DNA of 64,000 bases from Halobacillus litoralis (GCF_009856415.1 NZ_WMEZ01000002.1:310001-374000); one strand, 5' to 3'. Counted from the stretch's first letter, positions 26,859-35,830 are shown. Numbers and translations are program-made. Notes: a model not told the origin generated them from the sequence alone.

Positions 26859-27326
26859 TTAAAATGGTAGTACTCCTTGTGGTAGTCGGATTTGTAGTAA
26901 ATAATTGAACGAAAGGTACATAATTAGTGGAAAGAGAACCGCTACGAGGATGGTCGTGACAAGCTTCCTGTACCCAAGGAACCAGGAACAGGCAAAAATG
27001 AATAGCATGGAACTCAAAACGAAACCGATAATTTCAAGTAAGAAGATATAAAGAAAAATCATGCCACCCACTGCAAGTAAAACGAGCATTTCTTTTTTCG
27101 GTACCTGACGTTTATCTTTTTCCTCTTCTGTTTCTGAAGATTTATCAAAGAATAAAAAGATTGCCAAAATAATCAATAAATAGCCCAGGATCTTTGGTAC
27201 AAAATCCGAATCGACCGGCACATAAGGGTATTCCTTTAAGTTATAACTCAAATAAAGATAACCAGCAGCGAACAAAATCAGGAAGATACTCACTTTCTGG
27301 TTCAACGTTTTCAGCAAGAACATCAC
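26859..27326 (-). CDS. tctB: Tripartite tricarboxylate transporter, small permease TctB
   Basis: 155 residues with four predicted membrane segments in the TctB pattern: an N-terminal pair, a charged loop (SSETEEEKDKRQ) and a C-terminal pair. PYVPVDSDFVPKILGYLLI resembles the conserved segment after helix 1. Sequence is poorly conserved in this family; the assignment rests on size, topology and the position between tctC and tctA. Confidence 0.88.
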   Translation of the reverse strand: MMFLLKTLNQKVSIFLILFAAGYLYLSYNLKEYPYVPVDSDFVPKILGYLLIILAIFLFFDKSSETEEEKDKRQVPKKEMLVLLAVGGMIFLYIFLLEIIGFVLSSMLFIFACSWFLGYRKLVTTILVAVLFPLIMYLSFNYLLQIRLPQGVLPF

Positions 27327-27372
27327 CTTCCATCTAATAGAAAAGGGCCTGCGTACAGACCCTTTCTATCTA

Positions 27373-28380
27373 TTATTGATTCAAGCCAAGCTCTTCCATT
27401 AAGCTTCCAAGTTCCTCTCTTTGTTCATCAAGGAACTGGCTGTATTCTTCACTATCCATGTACATCTCGTCCCAACCATAGTTGTCACGGATTTCCGCAA
27501 AGGCTTCTGACTCACTGACTTCTTTCAGTTTTTCTTCATAGTAAGCGACTTGTCCTTCCGTCATATCTCCAGGTCCGAAAAAGCCTCTCCAGTTTACAAA
27601 TGTTGCATCGATGCCCTGCTCTTTTGCAGTCGGGAAGTCTTCAATAACTTCTCCTTCCAGACGTTCTTCTGCTGTAATTCCTAGTACACGAACTTTTCCT
27701 GCCTTCACTTGTTCGACCGTTTCAGCAATTCCAGTTGAATAAACGTCTGCACTACCGTTCAGAATCTGTGTCATCCCTCCGCCATCTTGGGCAGAAACGT
27801 ACTTGATTTTTTGAATATCGACACCAGCTTTTTTAGCGATGGTAACGAATTGCATGTGGTCCATAGAACCAGGAGAAGATGTTCCTACGACCGTTACGCT
27901 GGAAGGATCGTTTTTCATATCTTCAAATAGTTCATTCAAATCCTGCCATTTTGCGTCATCTGCGACAGCGAAGGCTGCATAGTCCGCAATCATGTTGGAA
28001 AGTGGTGTGAAATCTTCATGAGACAAATCCGACTGTCCGTTCAATGGAACGAAGATCATTGGAGGTGAAGAAACGAAGATGTTGTGTGGGTTGTTCGTAC
28101 TGTTGATGTAAGACCAACCAACAGCTCCTCCACCACCTTCTTTGTTTACGACACCGACGTTCTGCTCGGTGATTCCTTCTTCCTCAAGGATTTTCCCGAC
28201 AGAGCGTGCGGTCGTATCCCAACCACCGCCTGCCCCAGCAGGAGCGACGATTTCAATATTCTTGCTTGGCGTCCATTCACCATCGCCTCCATCTCCACTC
28301 GTTTCCGAAGAGTCGCCGCCACAAGCAGCTAAGAATAAAACAATCAATAAACTACCCATCATCCATAAATGCTTTTTCAT
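27373..28380 (-). CDS. tctC: Tripartite tricarboxylate transporter binding lipoprotein TctC
   Basis: 335 residues. Lipoprotein signal with lipobox LAAC (cysteine near residue 20) and a Ser/Gly linker. The mature part is a Bug/TctC domain: NIEIVAPAGAGGGWDTTAR is the signature carboxylate-binding loop, followed by SVTVVGTSSPGSMDHMQF and YVSAQDGGGMTQILNGSADVYSTGIAE. Captures the carboxylate outside the membrane. First gene of the operon, with a perfect cre box 60 bp upstream and the citrate-type two-component system encoded just before it. Confidence 0.94.
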   Translation of the reverse strand: MKKHLWMMGSLLIVLFLAACGGDSSETSGDGGDGEWTPSKNIEIVAPAGAGGGWDTTARSVGKILEEEGITEQNVGVVNKEGGGGAVGWSYINSTNNPHNIFVSSPPMIFVPLNGQSDLSHEDFTPLSNMIADYAAFAVADDAKWQDLNELFEDMKNDPSSVTVVGTSSPGSMDHMQFVTIAKKAGVDIQKIKYVSAQDGGGMTQILNGSADVYSTGIAETVEQVKAGKVRVLGITAEERLEGEVIEDFPTAKEQGIDATFVNWRGFFGPGDMTEGQVAYYEEKLKEVSESEAFAEIRDNYGWDEMYMDSEEYSQFLDEQREELGSLMEELGLNQ

Positions 28381-28439
28381 AAGTATGAATCCCCTCTCTT
28401 CTTGCTATTTGATGATAGTTTATAAGATAGAAAGTCACT

Positions 28440-28453
28440 TGTAACCGTTTTCA
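28440..28453 (-). promoter_or_regulatory. Perfect cre box of tctCBA
   Basis: TGAAAACGGTTACA on the minus strand matches all fixed positions of the cre consensus. It is about 60 bp before the tctC start, near a possible GTTACA-15-TATAAA promoter. Implies glucose repression of carboxylate uptake. Confidence 0.78.
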
Positions 28454-28518
28454 AAATAATCGAAATTAAAAGCATAAAATTAATTAACCAAATAAAATTC
28501 ACGAGAGTAATATGGATA

Positions 28519-28569
28519 AAACTGTAAGACCTGGTCACCCAATTCTTGGATGACCAGGTCTTACAGTTT
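28519..28569. repeat. Long perfect hairpin (19-bp arms) upstream of tctC
   Basis: Arms 28519-28537 and 28551-28569 are perfectly complementary. The 13-nt loop can add a CCAA/TTGG extension. The T tract is weak on both strands (TTTTATCC on minus). It stands between the two-component terminator and the tctC promoter and may be a backup terminator. Confidence 0.7.
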
Positions 28570-28610
28570 CTGCCTTTTTCCATCTTCCCTTTCCTCCGTT
28601 CCAGCTAAAA

Positions 28611-28635
28611 AAGACTCGTCATTTCGACGAGTCTT
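28611..28635 (-). terminator. Terminator of the two-component operon
   Basis: Perfect 10-bp arms (28611-28620, 28626-28635), 5-nt loop and T6 on the minus strand. Confidence 0.85.
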
Positions 28636-28644
28636 CTCCGTGCT

Positions 28645-29322
28645 CTACCCTTTATAATATTTTCTCTGAGGCCGACCGACTTTGCCGTAGTTCATCTCCG
28701 CTCTGCCTTTCCCTATACTGATCAAATATTCCAGGTATCTGCGAGCTGTGGTTTTTGAAGCTCCCATCTTACCGCTTGCCTGTTCGGCAGTCAATCCTTT
28801 ATCCCCCGCATCTGAAAGCATCCTCTCCACTTTCTCAAGCGTCAACGGATCGATGCCTTTAGGAACAGATATAGTAGTGGTCGCAGCCGCTTCATTTGAA
28901 GACTTTATCAACTGATCGACAGCTTCCTGATCGAATGTCTCAATTTGAGCCATGCGTTTTTTCCGTTCCTGATAGCTTTCAATCGTCTCCTGAAAACGCT
29001 CCATCGTAATCGGCTTGATAATATAATCAAACACGCCATATTTCAGCGCTTTTTCCACGACTTCTTTTTCCTGCGCGGCCGTAATCATGATCACATCCGT
29101 CTTGGGTGCAATGGAACGAATATCATGCAGAAGGTCGACGCCGAGCTGGTCAGGCATATACACATCCAACAAAAGCAGATCTGGCTGTTGTTCCTCAAGC
29201 ATCTCTAAAGTCTCTTCACCATTCAAAGCCTTACCGACAACTTCCACACCATCAACCACTCGCAAGAATTGCGCATGCAGTTCAGCCACCCTGAAATCAT
29301 CTTCACTAATCATCACCTTCAT
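28645..29322 (-). CDS. CitT/DcuR-family response regulator
   Basis: 225 residues from ATG 29322 (MKVMISEDDF), preceded by GGAGG; the longer frame to 29421 is out-of-family sequence overlapping the kinase gene. Receiver domain 1-120 with acidic pair Asp8/Asp9, phospho-acceptor Asp53 (LLLLDVYMPD) and Lys in YIIKPI. A linker is followed by the C-terminal helix-turn-helix of the CitB/DcuR/MalR group (LTAEQASGKMGASKTTARRYLEYL). The start overlaps the end of the kinase gene. The neighbouring tctCBA operon is its most likely target, as for CitST and citM in Bacillus subtilis. Confidence 0.92.
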   Translation of the reverse strand: MKVMISEDDFRVAELHAQFLRVVDGVEVVGKALNGEETLEMLEEQQPDLLLLDVYMPDQLGVDLLHDIRSIAPKTDVIMITAAQEKEVVEKALKYGVFDYIIKPITMERFQETIESYQERKKRMAQIETFDQEAVDQLIKSSNEAAATTTISVPKGIDPLTLEKVERMLSDAGDKGLTAEQASGKMGASKTTARRYLEYLISIGKGRAEMNYGKVGRPQRKYYKG

Positions 29323-30907
29323 CAGGTCCACCTCCTGTCTGTTTTGGTAAAAAGATGGAAAACACAGCACCGCCTTCGTCACTATGATCCACTTCCATCG
29401 TTCCTGAAAGCTGCTCAACAATCTCCCTCACATTATGAAGACCATACCCCCGATAATCTCCTTCTTTCGTAGAGAAACCTCGAACAAACAGCGAACTGTA
29501 CACGTCTTCGGGAATGCCAGGCCCGTTATCTGACACTTCAAAAACGATATCATGCCCTACATCCGTCACAAAAAACTCGACTCTCTTCTCCTTCTGTCGA
29601 CTCACCGCTTCAAAAGCATTATCAATCAAGTTGCCTAACATAGTGACTAACTCCGTTCTTGTGATATGTGAGGGTACGTGCCGCAACTCCGAATCTTCCT
29701 GAATCGTGAAGTCCAATCGCTGTTCAGAGGCCATACTCATTTTCCCGGTCAGAATCGCCTGTACCGTTTCATCCTGGATCCTGTCAAAGATCAAAGCTTG
29801 ATGCTTTTGCGACATATGGAAATCTTCTTCGATCATCCCCATCGCCTCTTCCTGTTTCCCTAACTGCAAAAGCCCAAGAAGCACATACATCTTGTTGGCA
29901 TGCTCATGCGTCTGGGAGCGAAGACTTTCCGAGTGCCTCTTCACTTCCGACAACGTCTGGACCATGTTCCTGACTTCTGTCTTATCACGAAAACTGGAAA
30001 CGACTCCGGCCACCTGTCCTTCATGCATAATCGGAGTTCGATTGACGATGACGACCTTATCCATCAAAATCATCTCCTCGTCCCTGGTCGCATCACCTGT
30101 TTCGAGCACCTTCAACATTTGCGTATTGGGAAAGACTTCAGAAATTAAATGCCCCTCGGCTCCCTCCGACAAGTTTAAGAGATCGATCGCCGACTGATTG
30201 ATCATCGTCACCCGGCCCGCTGCATCAATGGATATGATCCCTTCTTTTATAGAAGAAAGAATGGCTTCACGCGTTTGATAAAAGGACGTGATTTCATAAG
30301 GTTCAAGACCAAGCGTATCTTTTCTTATACTCCGCGCCAGTAAAAGGCTTCCGACAGCCCCGACCACTAATACAAGGACTGCGACACCAAAGACGTTCTC
30401 AAGCTTATTCCACACAATCGACCGAACATCCTCCAGCAAGAATCCGACCGAGACGATACCGATAATATCCCCGTTCTCACCAATAATCGGCGCTTTGCCT
30501 CTCAAGGAGGGACCAAGCGTACCTTCTGCTTTCGATATGTAATATTCTCCATTGCTAAGTGCACGTTCGTTGTCTCCACCAACCATCCGCTTCCCTATTT
30601 TCCATTCATCAGGATGGGCATAGCGGATGCTGTCCTTATTCCCTATAACTACGAACTCAGCACCCGACTCCTCCTGCACACTTAGAGCGATCGGCTGAAT
30701 GATTTCAGATGGGTTCTCTGTCTCGAACGCTTCTTTGATCGAAGGCATAAAAGAAACCGTACTTGCGACTTGGAGGGCGAGCTGTCCCATATGCTCTTCA
30801 ACGTCTCTTTTTTCCATATACGCAAAAACTCCGGCTAATAGCCCGATTACCAACATAAGTAACGATAGGATCAACACCATAATCTTCGTGCGCAGGGAAA
30901 CTTTCAT
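29306..30907 (-). CDS. CitS/DcuS-family sensor histidine kinase
   Basis: 533 residues from ATG 30907, six bases after AGGTGGAG (GTG 30919 lies within that site). Membrane helix 9-30, an extracytoplasmic Cache/PASC-like sensor (about 31-168), and a second helix (about 170-192). A cytoplasmic PAS domain (about 205-310) precedes the kinase core. The phospho-accepting His is in SQTHEHANKMYVL, as in the citrate/C4-dicarboxylate kinases. ATPase motifs: LGNLIDNAFEAV (N box), VSDNGPGIP (G1), YGLHNVREIV (G2). The extracytoplasmic RYAHPDEWKIGKR and PSLRGKAPI resemble the ligand pocket of that family. Predicted to sense the carboxylate carried by TctCBA. Confidence 0.93.
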   Translation of the reverse strand: MKVSLRTKIMVLILSLLMLVIGLLAGVFAYMEKRDVEEHMGQLALQVASTVSFMPSIKEAFETENPSEIIQPIALSVQEESGAEFVVIGNKDSIRYAHPDEWKIGKRMVGGDNERALSNGEYYISKAEGTLGPSLRGKAPIIGENGDIIGIVSVGFLLEDVRSIVWNKLENVFGVAVLVLVVGAVGSLLLARSIRKDTLGLEPYEITSFYQTREAILSSIKEGIISIDAAGRVTMINQSAIDLLNLSEGAEGHLISEVFPNTQMLKVLETGDATRDEEMILMDKVVIVNRTPIMHEGQVAGVVSSFRDKTEVRNMVQTLSEVKRHSESLRSQTHEHANKMYVLLGLLQLGKQEEAMGMIEEDFHMSQKHQALIFDRIQDETVQAILTGKMSMASEQRLDFTIQEDSELRHVPSHITRTELVTMLGNLIDNAFEAVSRQKEKRVEFFVTDVGHDIVFEVSDNGPGIPEDVYSSLFVRGFSTKEGDYRGYGLHNVREIVEQLSGTMEVDHSDEGGAVFSIFLPKQTGGGPDEGDD

Positions 30908-30922
30908 TGACATCTCCACCTA

Positions 30923-30936
30923 TGAAAACGTTATCT
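30923..30936 (+). promoter_or_regulatory. cre-like box upstream of the kinase gene
   Basis: TGAAAACGTTATCT matches the cre consensus at all but the last fixed base. It is directly upstream of the ribosome site, so CcpA could limit expression of the sensor as well as the transporter. Confidence 0.55.
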
Positions 30937-31033
30937 CAATCTATCGTAACATAGGAGAAGATTCTAGAGATTGCTAAATTCTGAATTTTTCATCTTCTGA
31001 AAACTCCCATTCTCATATTTCCTCATAAAAAAA

Positions 31034-31065
31034 GGATAAAGAAACGCCCAGACGTTTCTTTATCC
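31034..31065 (-). terminator. Terminator of the 31079-31501 gene
   Basis: 13-bp perfect arms (31034-31046, 31053-31065), 6-nt loop and T7 on the minus strand. Confidence 0.88.
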
Positions 31066-31078
31066 GCTCCCGTATTTA

Positions 31079-31501
31079 TTAAACGGTCCGCTCACTCCTT
31101 AATGGAAGGCTCGCCACCATGATGTATAATAATAGACTGATCATTCCACCAATGAATATATAAAAAGGTGTGTAATAAGGCAATCCAATCGACCAAACAG
31201 GCTCTCTCGGTCCAACATCACGCAGGACATAAGTAAATCCGATAAGATACACAGCCAACCTTTCCATTACGATGACAAAGAGACCTAGACGAATCACACT
31301 TTTCAACGAACTTTTTTCTCCAAGAATGACACTTGAAAACACTCCTAACAGGACATAGGGAAAAATCACCGTGAGTGCACCAATAAAAACACTTGATACC
31401 TCCGTCCCGCCCAAGAACCTTGAGTCCATGAAGTACCCGAACATCAGAACAAGAACGTAAAAAAATGCGGCCATCCCTATTCCTTCCAAGTATTTCTTCA
31501 T
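31079..31501 (-). CDS. Four-helix integral membrane protein, unknown function
   Basis: 140 residues from ATG 31501 (MKKYLEGIGM), five bases after GGAGG; an in-frame upstream start adds four residues. Four hydrophobic segments, at about 6-25, 36-58, 69-90 and 107-130. Between helices 3 and 4 is the polar loop RDVGPREPVWSIGLPYY. I do not recognise a family. It is transcribed alone, with its own terminator, divergent from the Big_14-like gene. Confidence 0.7.
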   Translation of the reverse strand: MKKYLEGIGMAAFFYVLVLMFGYFMDSRFLGGTEVSSVFIGALTVIFPYVLLGVFSSVILGEKSSLKSVIRLGLFVIVMERLAVYLIGFTYVLRDVGPREPVWSIGLPYYTPFYIFIGGMISLLLYIMVASLPLRSERTV

Positions 31502-31626
31502 ATAAGCCTCCATTCTTAATTAACGATGCCTTACATTTAAATTTATTTTAACATAAGATCCCCAAACAAACTCCAAACCTAGTAATATATTCCATGTGAT
31601 ACAATTAAAGCAAAGGGGGTGTCTCT

Positions 31627-32496
31627 GTGCTAAAAACCCTGCTAAGCATCATAACCATTTGCACCATTGCCATATTTGGGTTATGGATCTATGAAAGTAT
31701 GACAACTAAAGAAACCTCGGGCAATCCATATAGTGATACGATCCCCAGTAAAATGGGAAAACCTGATTCCAGTGAGTATATGTTCACGGAACGCTTTCCT
31801 TACACAGAAGAAGAAATCCTAGAAAAAACAGGATATGGTCCTAAAACAGGGGAAGGGTTTAACAGCAGCAATATGATCGCCTCTATTGCTGATTTCCAAA
31901 TCAACCAACCTGGAGAAGAACAAGGGACATACATTGAAGGGATCCCAGAAGGTCATACAGTCAAAGTAGAACTAATTGAACGGACGAAAGAATTAGAGGA
32001 AATAGATAAGATAAATGAAGTGACATATGAAGAAGGCGAAAAAGGACTCGTCGCCACCCTTCCGGATAAAAGAGACCAACTTTATTCCCTTAGTGCCGAG
32101 ATGATCAACGGGAATGGAAAGGTCATCGATACTTATGTCGGTATTGTCTATGTACCACCGGAGCCTGAAGTGAATGCAGAAGTTTCTACCGACAAGACTT
32201 CCTACTCTCCCACCGACACGATGGATTTCAGAATCACCAATTTCGGTCCTTCCAGGTTAAGTTATGGGGCCAGGTTCATCATTCAATCTTATGGGAATAA
32301 GGCTTGGAAGACTGTCGAAGGACCAGAAGCAGTCGTAGCTATGGAATATATTCTGCTTCCAAAGGAATCAACCATCCATACTGTCAAACTAGAATCCTAT
32401 GATCTTGAAAAAGGAAAACACCGAATTATTAAGCGTCTGGGTGTTTCTGATACAGAAGTGGAAGAAGAATTGGCGGCTACCTTTATCGTGGAGTAG
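31627..32496 (+). CDS. Membrane-anchored protein with C-terminal Big_14-like domain
   Basis: 289 residues; start at GTG 31627 after AAAGGGGGTG. One N-terminal membrane helix (about 5-22), no lipobox, then an extracytoplasmic part. Residues of about 180-289 resemble the bacterial Ig-like Big_14 domain: VSTDKTSYSPTDTMDFRI, NFGPSRLSYGARF, W-x(7)-A, LLPKES, KGKHRIIKRL. It is clearly paralogous to the 47729-48580 lipoprotein along most of its length (GYGPKTGEGF matches GYEPFTGEFF). Function unknown; such domains are common in cell-envelope proteins of bacilli. Ends at a strong terminator shared with the convergent SLH gene. Confidence 0.72.
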   Translation: MLKTLLSIITICTIAIFGLWIYESMTTKETSGNPYSDTIPSKMGKPDSSEYMFTERFPYTEEEILEKTGYGPKTGEGFNSSNMIASIADFQINQPGEEQGTYIEGIPEGHTVKVELIERTKELEEIDKINEVTYEEGEKGLVATLPDKRDQLYSLSAEMINGNGKVIDTYVGIVYVPPEPEVNAEVSTDKTSYSPTDTMDFRITNFGPSRLSYGARFIIQSYGNKAWKTVEGPEAVVAMEYILLPKESTIHTVKLESYDLEKGKHRIIKRLGVSDTEVEEELAATFIVE

Positions 32497-32522
32497 ATGA
32501 TGAAGTTCATGCTTCCAAACTT

Positions 32523-32560
32523 AAATAAAACGGCTGCCCCGGAGGACAGCCGTTTTATTT
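32523..32560. terminator. Bidirectional terminator
   Basis: 14-bp arms (32523-32536, 32547-32560), 10-nt loop, with A/T-rich flanks on both sides. Serves the convergent genes ending at 32496 and 32559. Confidence 0.9.
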
Positions 32561-34544
32561 ATCTAATCGTTGAAACGTATTCAAATGTCTCTTCACCGTC
32601 ATTAATCTGGTAAACGACTTTGTTATCACTAGTCGTCCATAGTCCACCGTACTTAAAGGAAATGCTGATTCCGAATTGTTCCCCATAACTAATGACAGGA
32701 TCGATTCCACTATTCTTAAGTTCCGCTTCCGTATAAGAACTGCGACGGGAATTATCTTCAAAGATTTCTATTTTCTCTACCGTCACATCTGTACGGGTGA
32801 GGTTATAAAAAGAAGTAGAAACCCTTTGGATTACGTTATTTACAGTAACAGAACCGTAGCTGTTAAATTGAAGCGAAGGTTTAATCCAAACGCTGACGCG
32901 GCTAGTCGCTTTTTTCCCATCTTGAGTTTCTACGGTAATCGTCGCAGAGCCTTCTCCTACAGCGGTAACAAGTCCTCCATCAGTAACCGTGGCTACTGAA
33001 GAGTCACTCGAACTCCATGTATAATCATCGTATGGGACTTCATGACTTAAGGAAGCTTCAAGCTGAATTTCTTTCCCTTTTTTCATACTATAAGAAGTAT
33101 GATTCACGGATACACTCCCATTTCGATAATAGGAAAGGAGATATTCCGCAGCTTTAAGTTTATTCAAGCCTTGAATCGCGGCCGATTCATCAATGGCTAA
33201 TGCTTGATTCACAAGTGAACGAGCTTCTTCTACTAGAGCAGCATCCTCTTGAGCAACTGGATCTGGCAATTCATTAATCGCTTTTTCTGCTGCTTCAATA
33301 GTTGGAGTCAGCGCATCATAAACTACTGTGAATTGATAAGATTCACGTTCAGTTGTGTAACTCAGGACATTCTCTCCATGTGTCAAAACTTCTTCAAGGT
33401 TCATCTCTTTTGTATTTCCACCAGGCAATGTAAGGCTTAGAGTCTCTTCATCAACCACTTCTACATCCAAAACACTCTCTGCAATTTCTACAGAAACCTC
33501 GGCTTTTTCCGCTTTGTTCCCTGCCTGGTCTTCAGCAGTATAAGTCAATGTGTATTTTCCAACCATGTCAGTGTCTACTTGACCTACAGGTTCACCATCT
33601 CTTGTAATCTGCATATCGACAGTCACTTCCCCATCGACATCATCCGTCGCTGAAACAATGGGCTGGTTAAAACTTAACCCTTTTTGAATGAAGTACTCTT
33701 TGAAACCATCGATAGTGATGACAGGTGGTTCTGTATCTGGAACTTCATATTGAACAAGGATATCTTCAAAGACCTTCCCTTTATATTCAAAAGAAACATT
33801 GTTCTCCCCGTCGACCAGCTCTTCATCAAGGTCGATTGTAACTGTCTCATTGTCCGTAAAATTGACAGCCAACTGGTTTTCACTCAGGACCTCAATGTTC
33901 TGAACTTCCAGGAAAAGTGTTCCTTGAGCCACTTCTGTATTGTAGGATAACAGCGCAAAGTCACCACGACGCATTTTGGCATTTGGTGAAAATGTTGTTG
34001 TCGTTGTACCGGAGATCAAGCCGTGAGAATATAGAGTTTTTAAATCTTCCATATACCATGCTCCATCTACCACATCTGTGAACGGCATCTCTTTTTCATC
34101 TTCTAACTCCAAGCCATATCCCTGGACAATCATACGTGCCAAAGCCGCCCGCGTAATGTTGTCTTTAGTACCGAACTTATTTTCACCTACACCAACGACA
34201 ATGTTTGAATGATAGAGAGCATTGATGGCACCGGAATACCATACCCCTTGCTGCACATCTTCAAATGGGGCTGGTGGGGCATTCTCTTTATCTAGATTCA
34301 ACAAATTTGCAAGCATAACTGAAGCTTCTGCACGAGTAATTTGATTTCGAATCTTGAATTCTCCACCTTCATAACCACTTACAATTTGTTTTTCAGCCAA
34401 AGCATGAATAGGTTCATAATAAACCGTTCCTTCTGGTACATCTGTGAACACTTGTGCATTTATTTTTACTGGATTGATCGTAGCAACCACAGATAAAGCC
34501 ATGACAAGAATCACAAACATACGATAAACGTTTATTCTTTTCAT
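32559..34544 (-). CDS. Surface protein with three SLH domains and Ig-like repeats
   Basis: 661 residues. Signal peptide about 1-30 (KINA|QVF). Three SLH domains at about 32-190 (FTDVPEGTVYYEPIHALAEK, FEDVQQGVWYSGAINALYHS, FTDVVDGAWYMEDLKTLYSH) bind secondary cell-wall polymer and anchor the protein in the S-layer. Next come a DUF5011/HYR-like Ig domain at about 275-350 (PPVITIDG, LTYTAEDQAGNKAE), a helical spacer, and a Big_2 domain at about 470-555 (WSSSDSSVATVTDGGLVTAVGEGSATITV). No enzymatic domain is visible; likely structural or adhesive. RBS GGGGAGGA upstream of ATG 34544. Monocistronic. Confidence 0.9.
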   Translation of the reverse strand: MKRINVYRMFVILVMALSVVATINPVKINAQVFTDVPEGTVYYEPIHALAEKQIVSGYEGGEFKIRNQITRAEASVMLANLLNLDKENAPPAPFEDVQQGVWYSGAINALYHSNIVVGVGENKFGTKDNITRAALARMIVQGYGLELEDEKEMPFTDVVDGAWYMEDLKTLYSHGLISGTTTTTFSPNAKMRRGDFALLSYNTEVAQGTLFLEVQNIEVLSENQLAVNFTDNETVTIDLDEELVDGENNVSFEYKGKVFEDILVQYEVPDTEPPVITIDGFKEYFIQKGLSFNQPIVSATDDVDGEVTVDMQITRDGEPVGQVDTDMVGKYTLTYTAEDQAGNKAEKAEVSVEIAESVLDVEVVDEETLSLTLPGGNTKEMNLEEVLTHGENVLSYTTERESYQFTVVYDALTPTIEAAEKAINELPDPVAQEDAALVEEARSLVNQALAIDESAAIQGLNKLKAAEYLLSYYRNGSVSVNHTSYSMKKGKEIQLEASLSHEVPYDDYTWSSSDSSVATVTDGGLVTAVGEGSATITVETQDGKKATSRVSVWIKPSLQFNSYGSVTVNNVIQRVSTSFYNLTRTDVTVEKIEIFEDNSRRSSYTEAELKNSGIDPVISYGEQFGISISFKYGGLWTTSDNKVVYQINDGEETFEYVSTIR

Positions 34545-34742
34545 AGTGCTAGTCCTCCCCTAAATGATTTCCATTCCCTATTAACCTATAAAGTGGTAAT
34601 TATAAAAAGAGTATTATTACCTAAATGTTAAAGGTATGTTACAAAACTTTTACAAAACACTGAAAAAACACTAGATAATTGGGTCTATTGATATAATTAA
34701 TTGGAAATATAAACCTAACTATTAAACCAAAGGGGAGAGTTC

Positions 34743-35747
34743 ATGCTTTACTACTTGGATAGTCAGGACAAAGAAAACCTTCAGATGTTGAAAAGAACGA
34801 ATTTGAAAAGCGTTGGATGGAGAGAAGAAGATTTAGAGGAATTATTGGTGAAAAACTTAGACCGTGTTTTAGACGAGGAAAATTTGATGCCTATTTTTAC
34901 GGAAAGAAATTTTCAACCTGAGCCCGATATATTAGCACTGGATGAAACAGGGAAATTATACATTTTTGAATTGAAACGCTGGAAGTCCAAAGATGACAAT
35001 CTACTACAAGTATTAAAATATGGACAAAAATACGGCCAGAAAAGTTACAAAGATCTTGAAAACATGTATTTCAAATTCAACCCGGATGCAGCGTCCCTCA
35101 TCCAGGACCATAGGGAATATTTTAAGCTGGATTCAGAATCAGAAATCAAAGAAGAACACTTCAATCAACATCAACAATTTTTAATCGTCACCGATGGGAC
35201 AGATTTCAAAACACGTAGAGCCATTAACTACTGGAAGAAAACAGGCCTTGATATAGAAGCGATCGTCTACCGTGTTTATACGACAGATGCTAACGAGCAT
35301 TTAATTGAATTCAATACGTATTCCCCATTTCAAGATGTCATTGAACATGAACCGTCCAACTTCATTTTGAACACCAATCACAAAAGAAACCCCGCTTCCC
35401 ATCAAGATATGCTTACCAAAGAAAAAGCAGCCGCTTATTACCACCCTTGGAAAAATAAAATCCAACGCATCCAAAAAGGAGACAAAGTCTTTCTCTACCA
35501 AAGTGGCAAAGGAATTGTCGCTATGGGAATCGGTACAGGAATAGTTAACAAAGAGGAATATCATGGAAAAGCAAATGAAGAATATAATATGAACTTAGAA
35601 GATTTCACCATCTTGAAAAAGCCTATGGCAGCCAAAAAAATGAAGGAAATTACAGATTCAAATTTCATGTTCAACCAGACGTTATTCTCCGTCGATAAAG
35701 AAAAAAGTGATCTGATTTGGAAACATATAAAAGAAAATCATATGTAA
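34743..35747 (+). CDS. PD-(D/E)XK (DUF91/NucS-like) nuclease with EVE/PUA-like C-terminus
   Basis: 334 residues; ATG 34743 after AAAGGGGAGAG. Residues of about 25-190 resemble DUF91/NucS-type nucleases: LEELLVKNLD, then PDILALD (Asp62), IFELKRW (Glu76-x-Lys78) and LLQVLKYGQKYG (Gln89), the Asp, Glu-x-Lys, Gln series of a PD-(D/E)XK active site. Residues of about 220-332 resemble an EVE/PUA-like module: KAAAYYHPWKNKIQRIQKGDKVFLYQSGKGIVAMGIG. EVE-type modules in prokaryotes are often specificity parts of modification-dependent restriction systems. No methylase or helicase gene is adjacent; it is monocistronic with its own terminator. Candidate modified-DNA restriction nuclease; the function is inferred. 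Confidence 0.72.
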   Translation: MLYYLDSQDKENLQMLKRTNLKSVGWREEDLEELLVKNLDRVLDEENLMPIFTERNFQPEPDILALDETGKLYIFELKRWKSKDDNLLQVLKYGQKYGQKSYKDLENMYFKFNPDAASLIQDHREYFKLDSESEIKEEHFNQHQQFLIVTDGTDFKTRRAINYWKKTGLDIEAIVYRVYTTDANEHLIEFNTYSPFQDVIEHEPSNFILNTNHKRNPASHQDMLTKEKAAAYYHPWKNKIQRIQKGDKVFLYQSGKGIVAMGIGTGIVNKEEYHGKANEEYNMNLEDFTILKKPMAAKKMKEITDSNFMFNQTLFSVDKEKSDLIWKHIKENHM

Positions 35748-35753
35748 ATACAA

Positions 35754-35784
35754 AAAAGCCTGCTAATATTAGCAGGCTTTTATA
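35754..35784 (+). terminator. Terminator of the nuclease-EVE gene
   Basis: 13-bp arms (35754-35766, 35769-35781) forming a near-continuous palindrome with A6 on the left and T4 on the right. Confidence 0.85.
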
Positions 35785-35830
35785 TTTATGAAAAAATCGA
35801 ATCATTCTTTGTGATTTCCTCATCCGAAAG

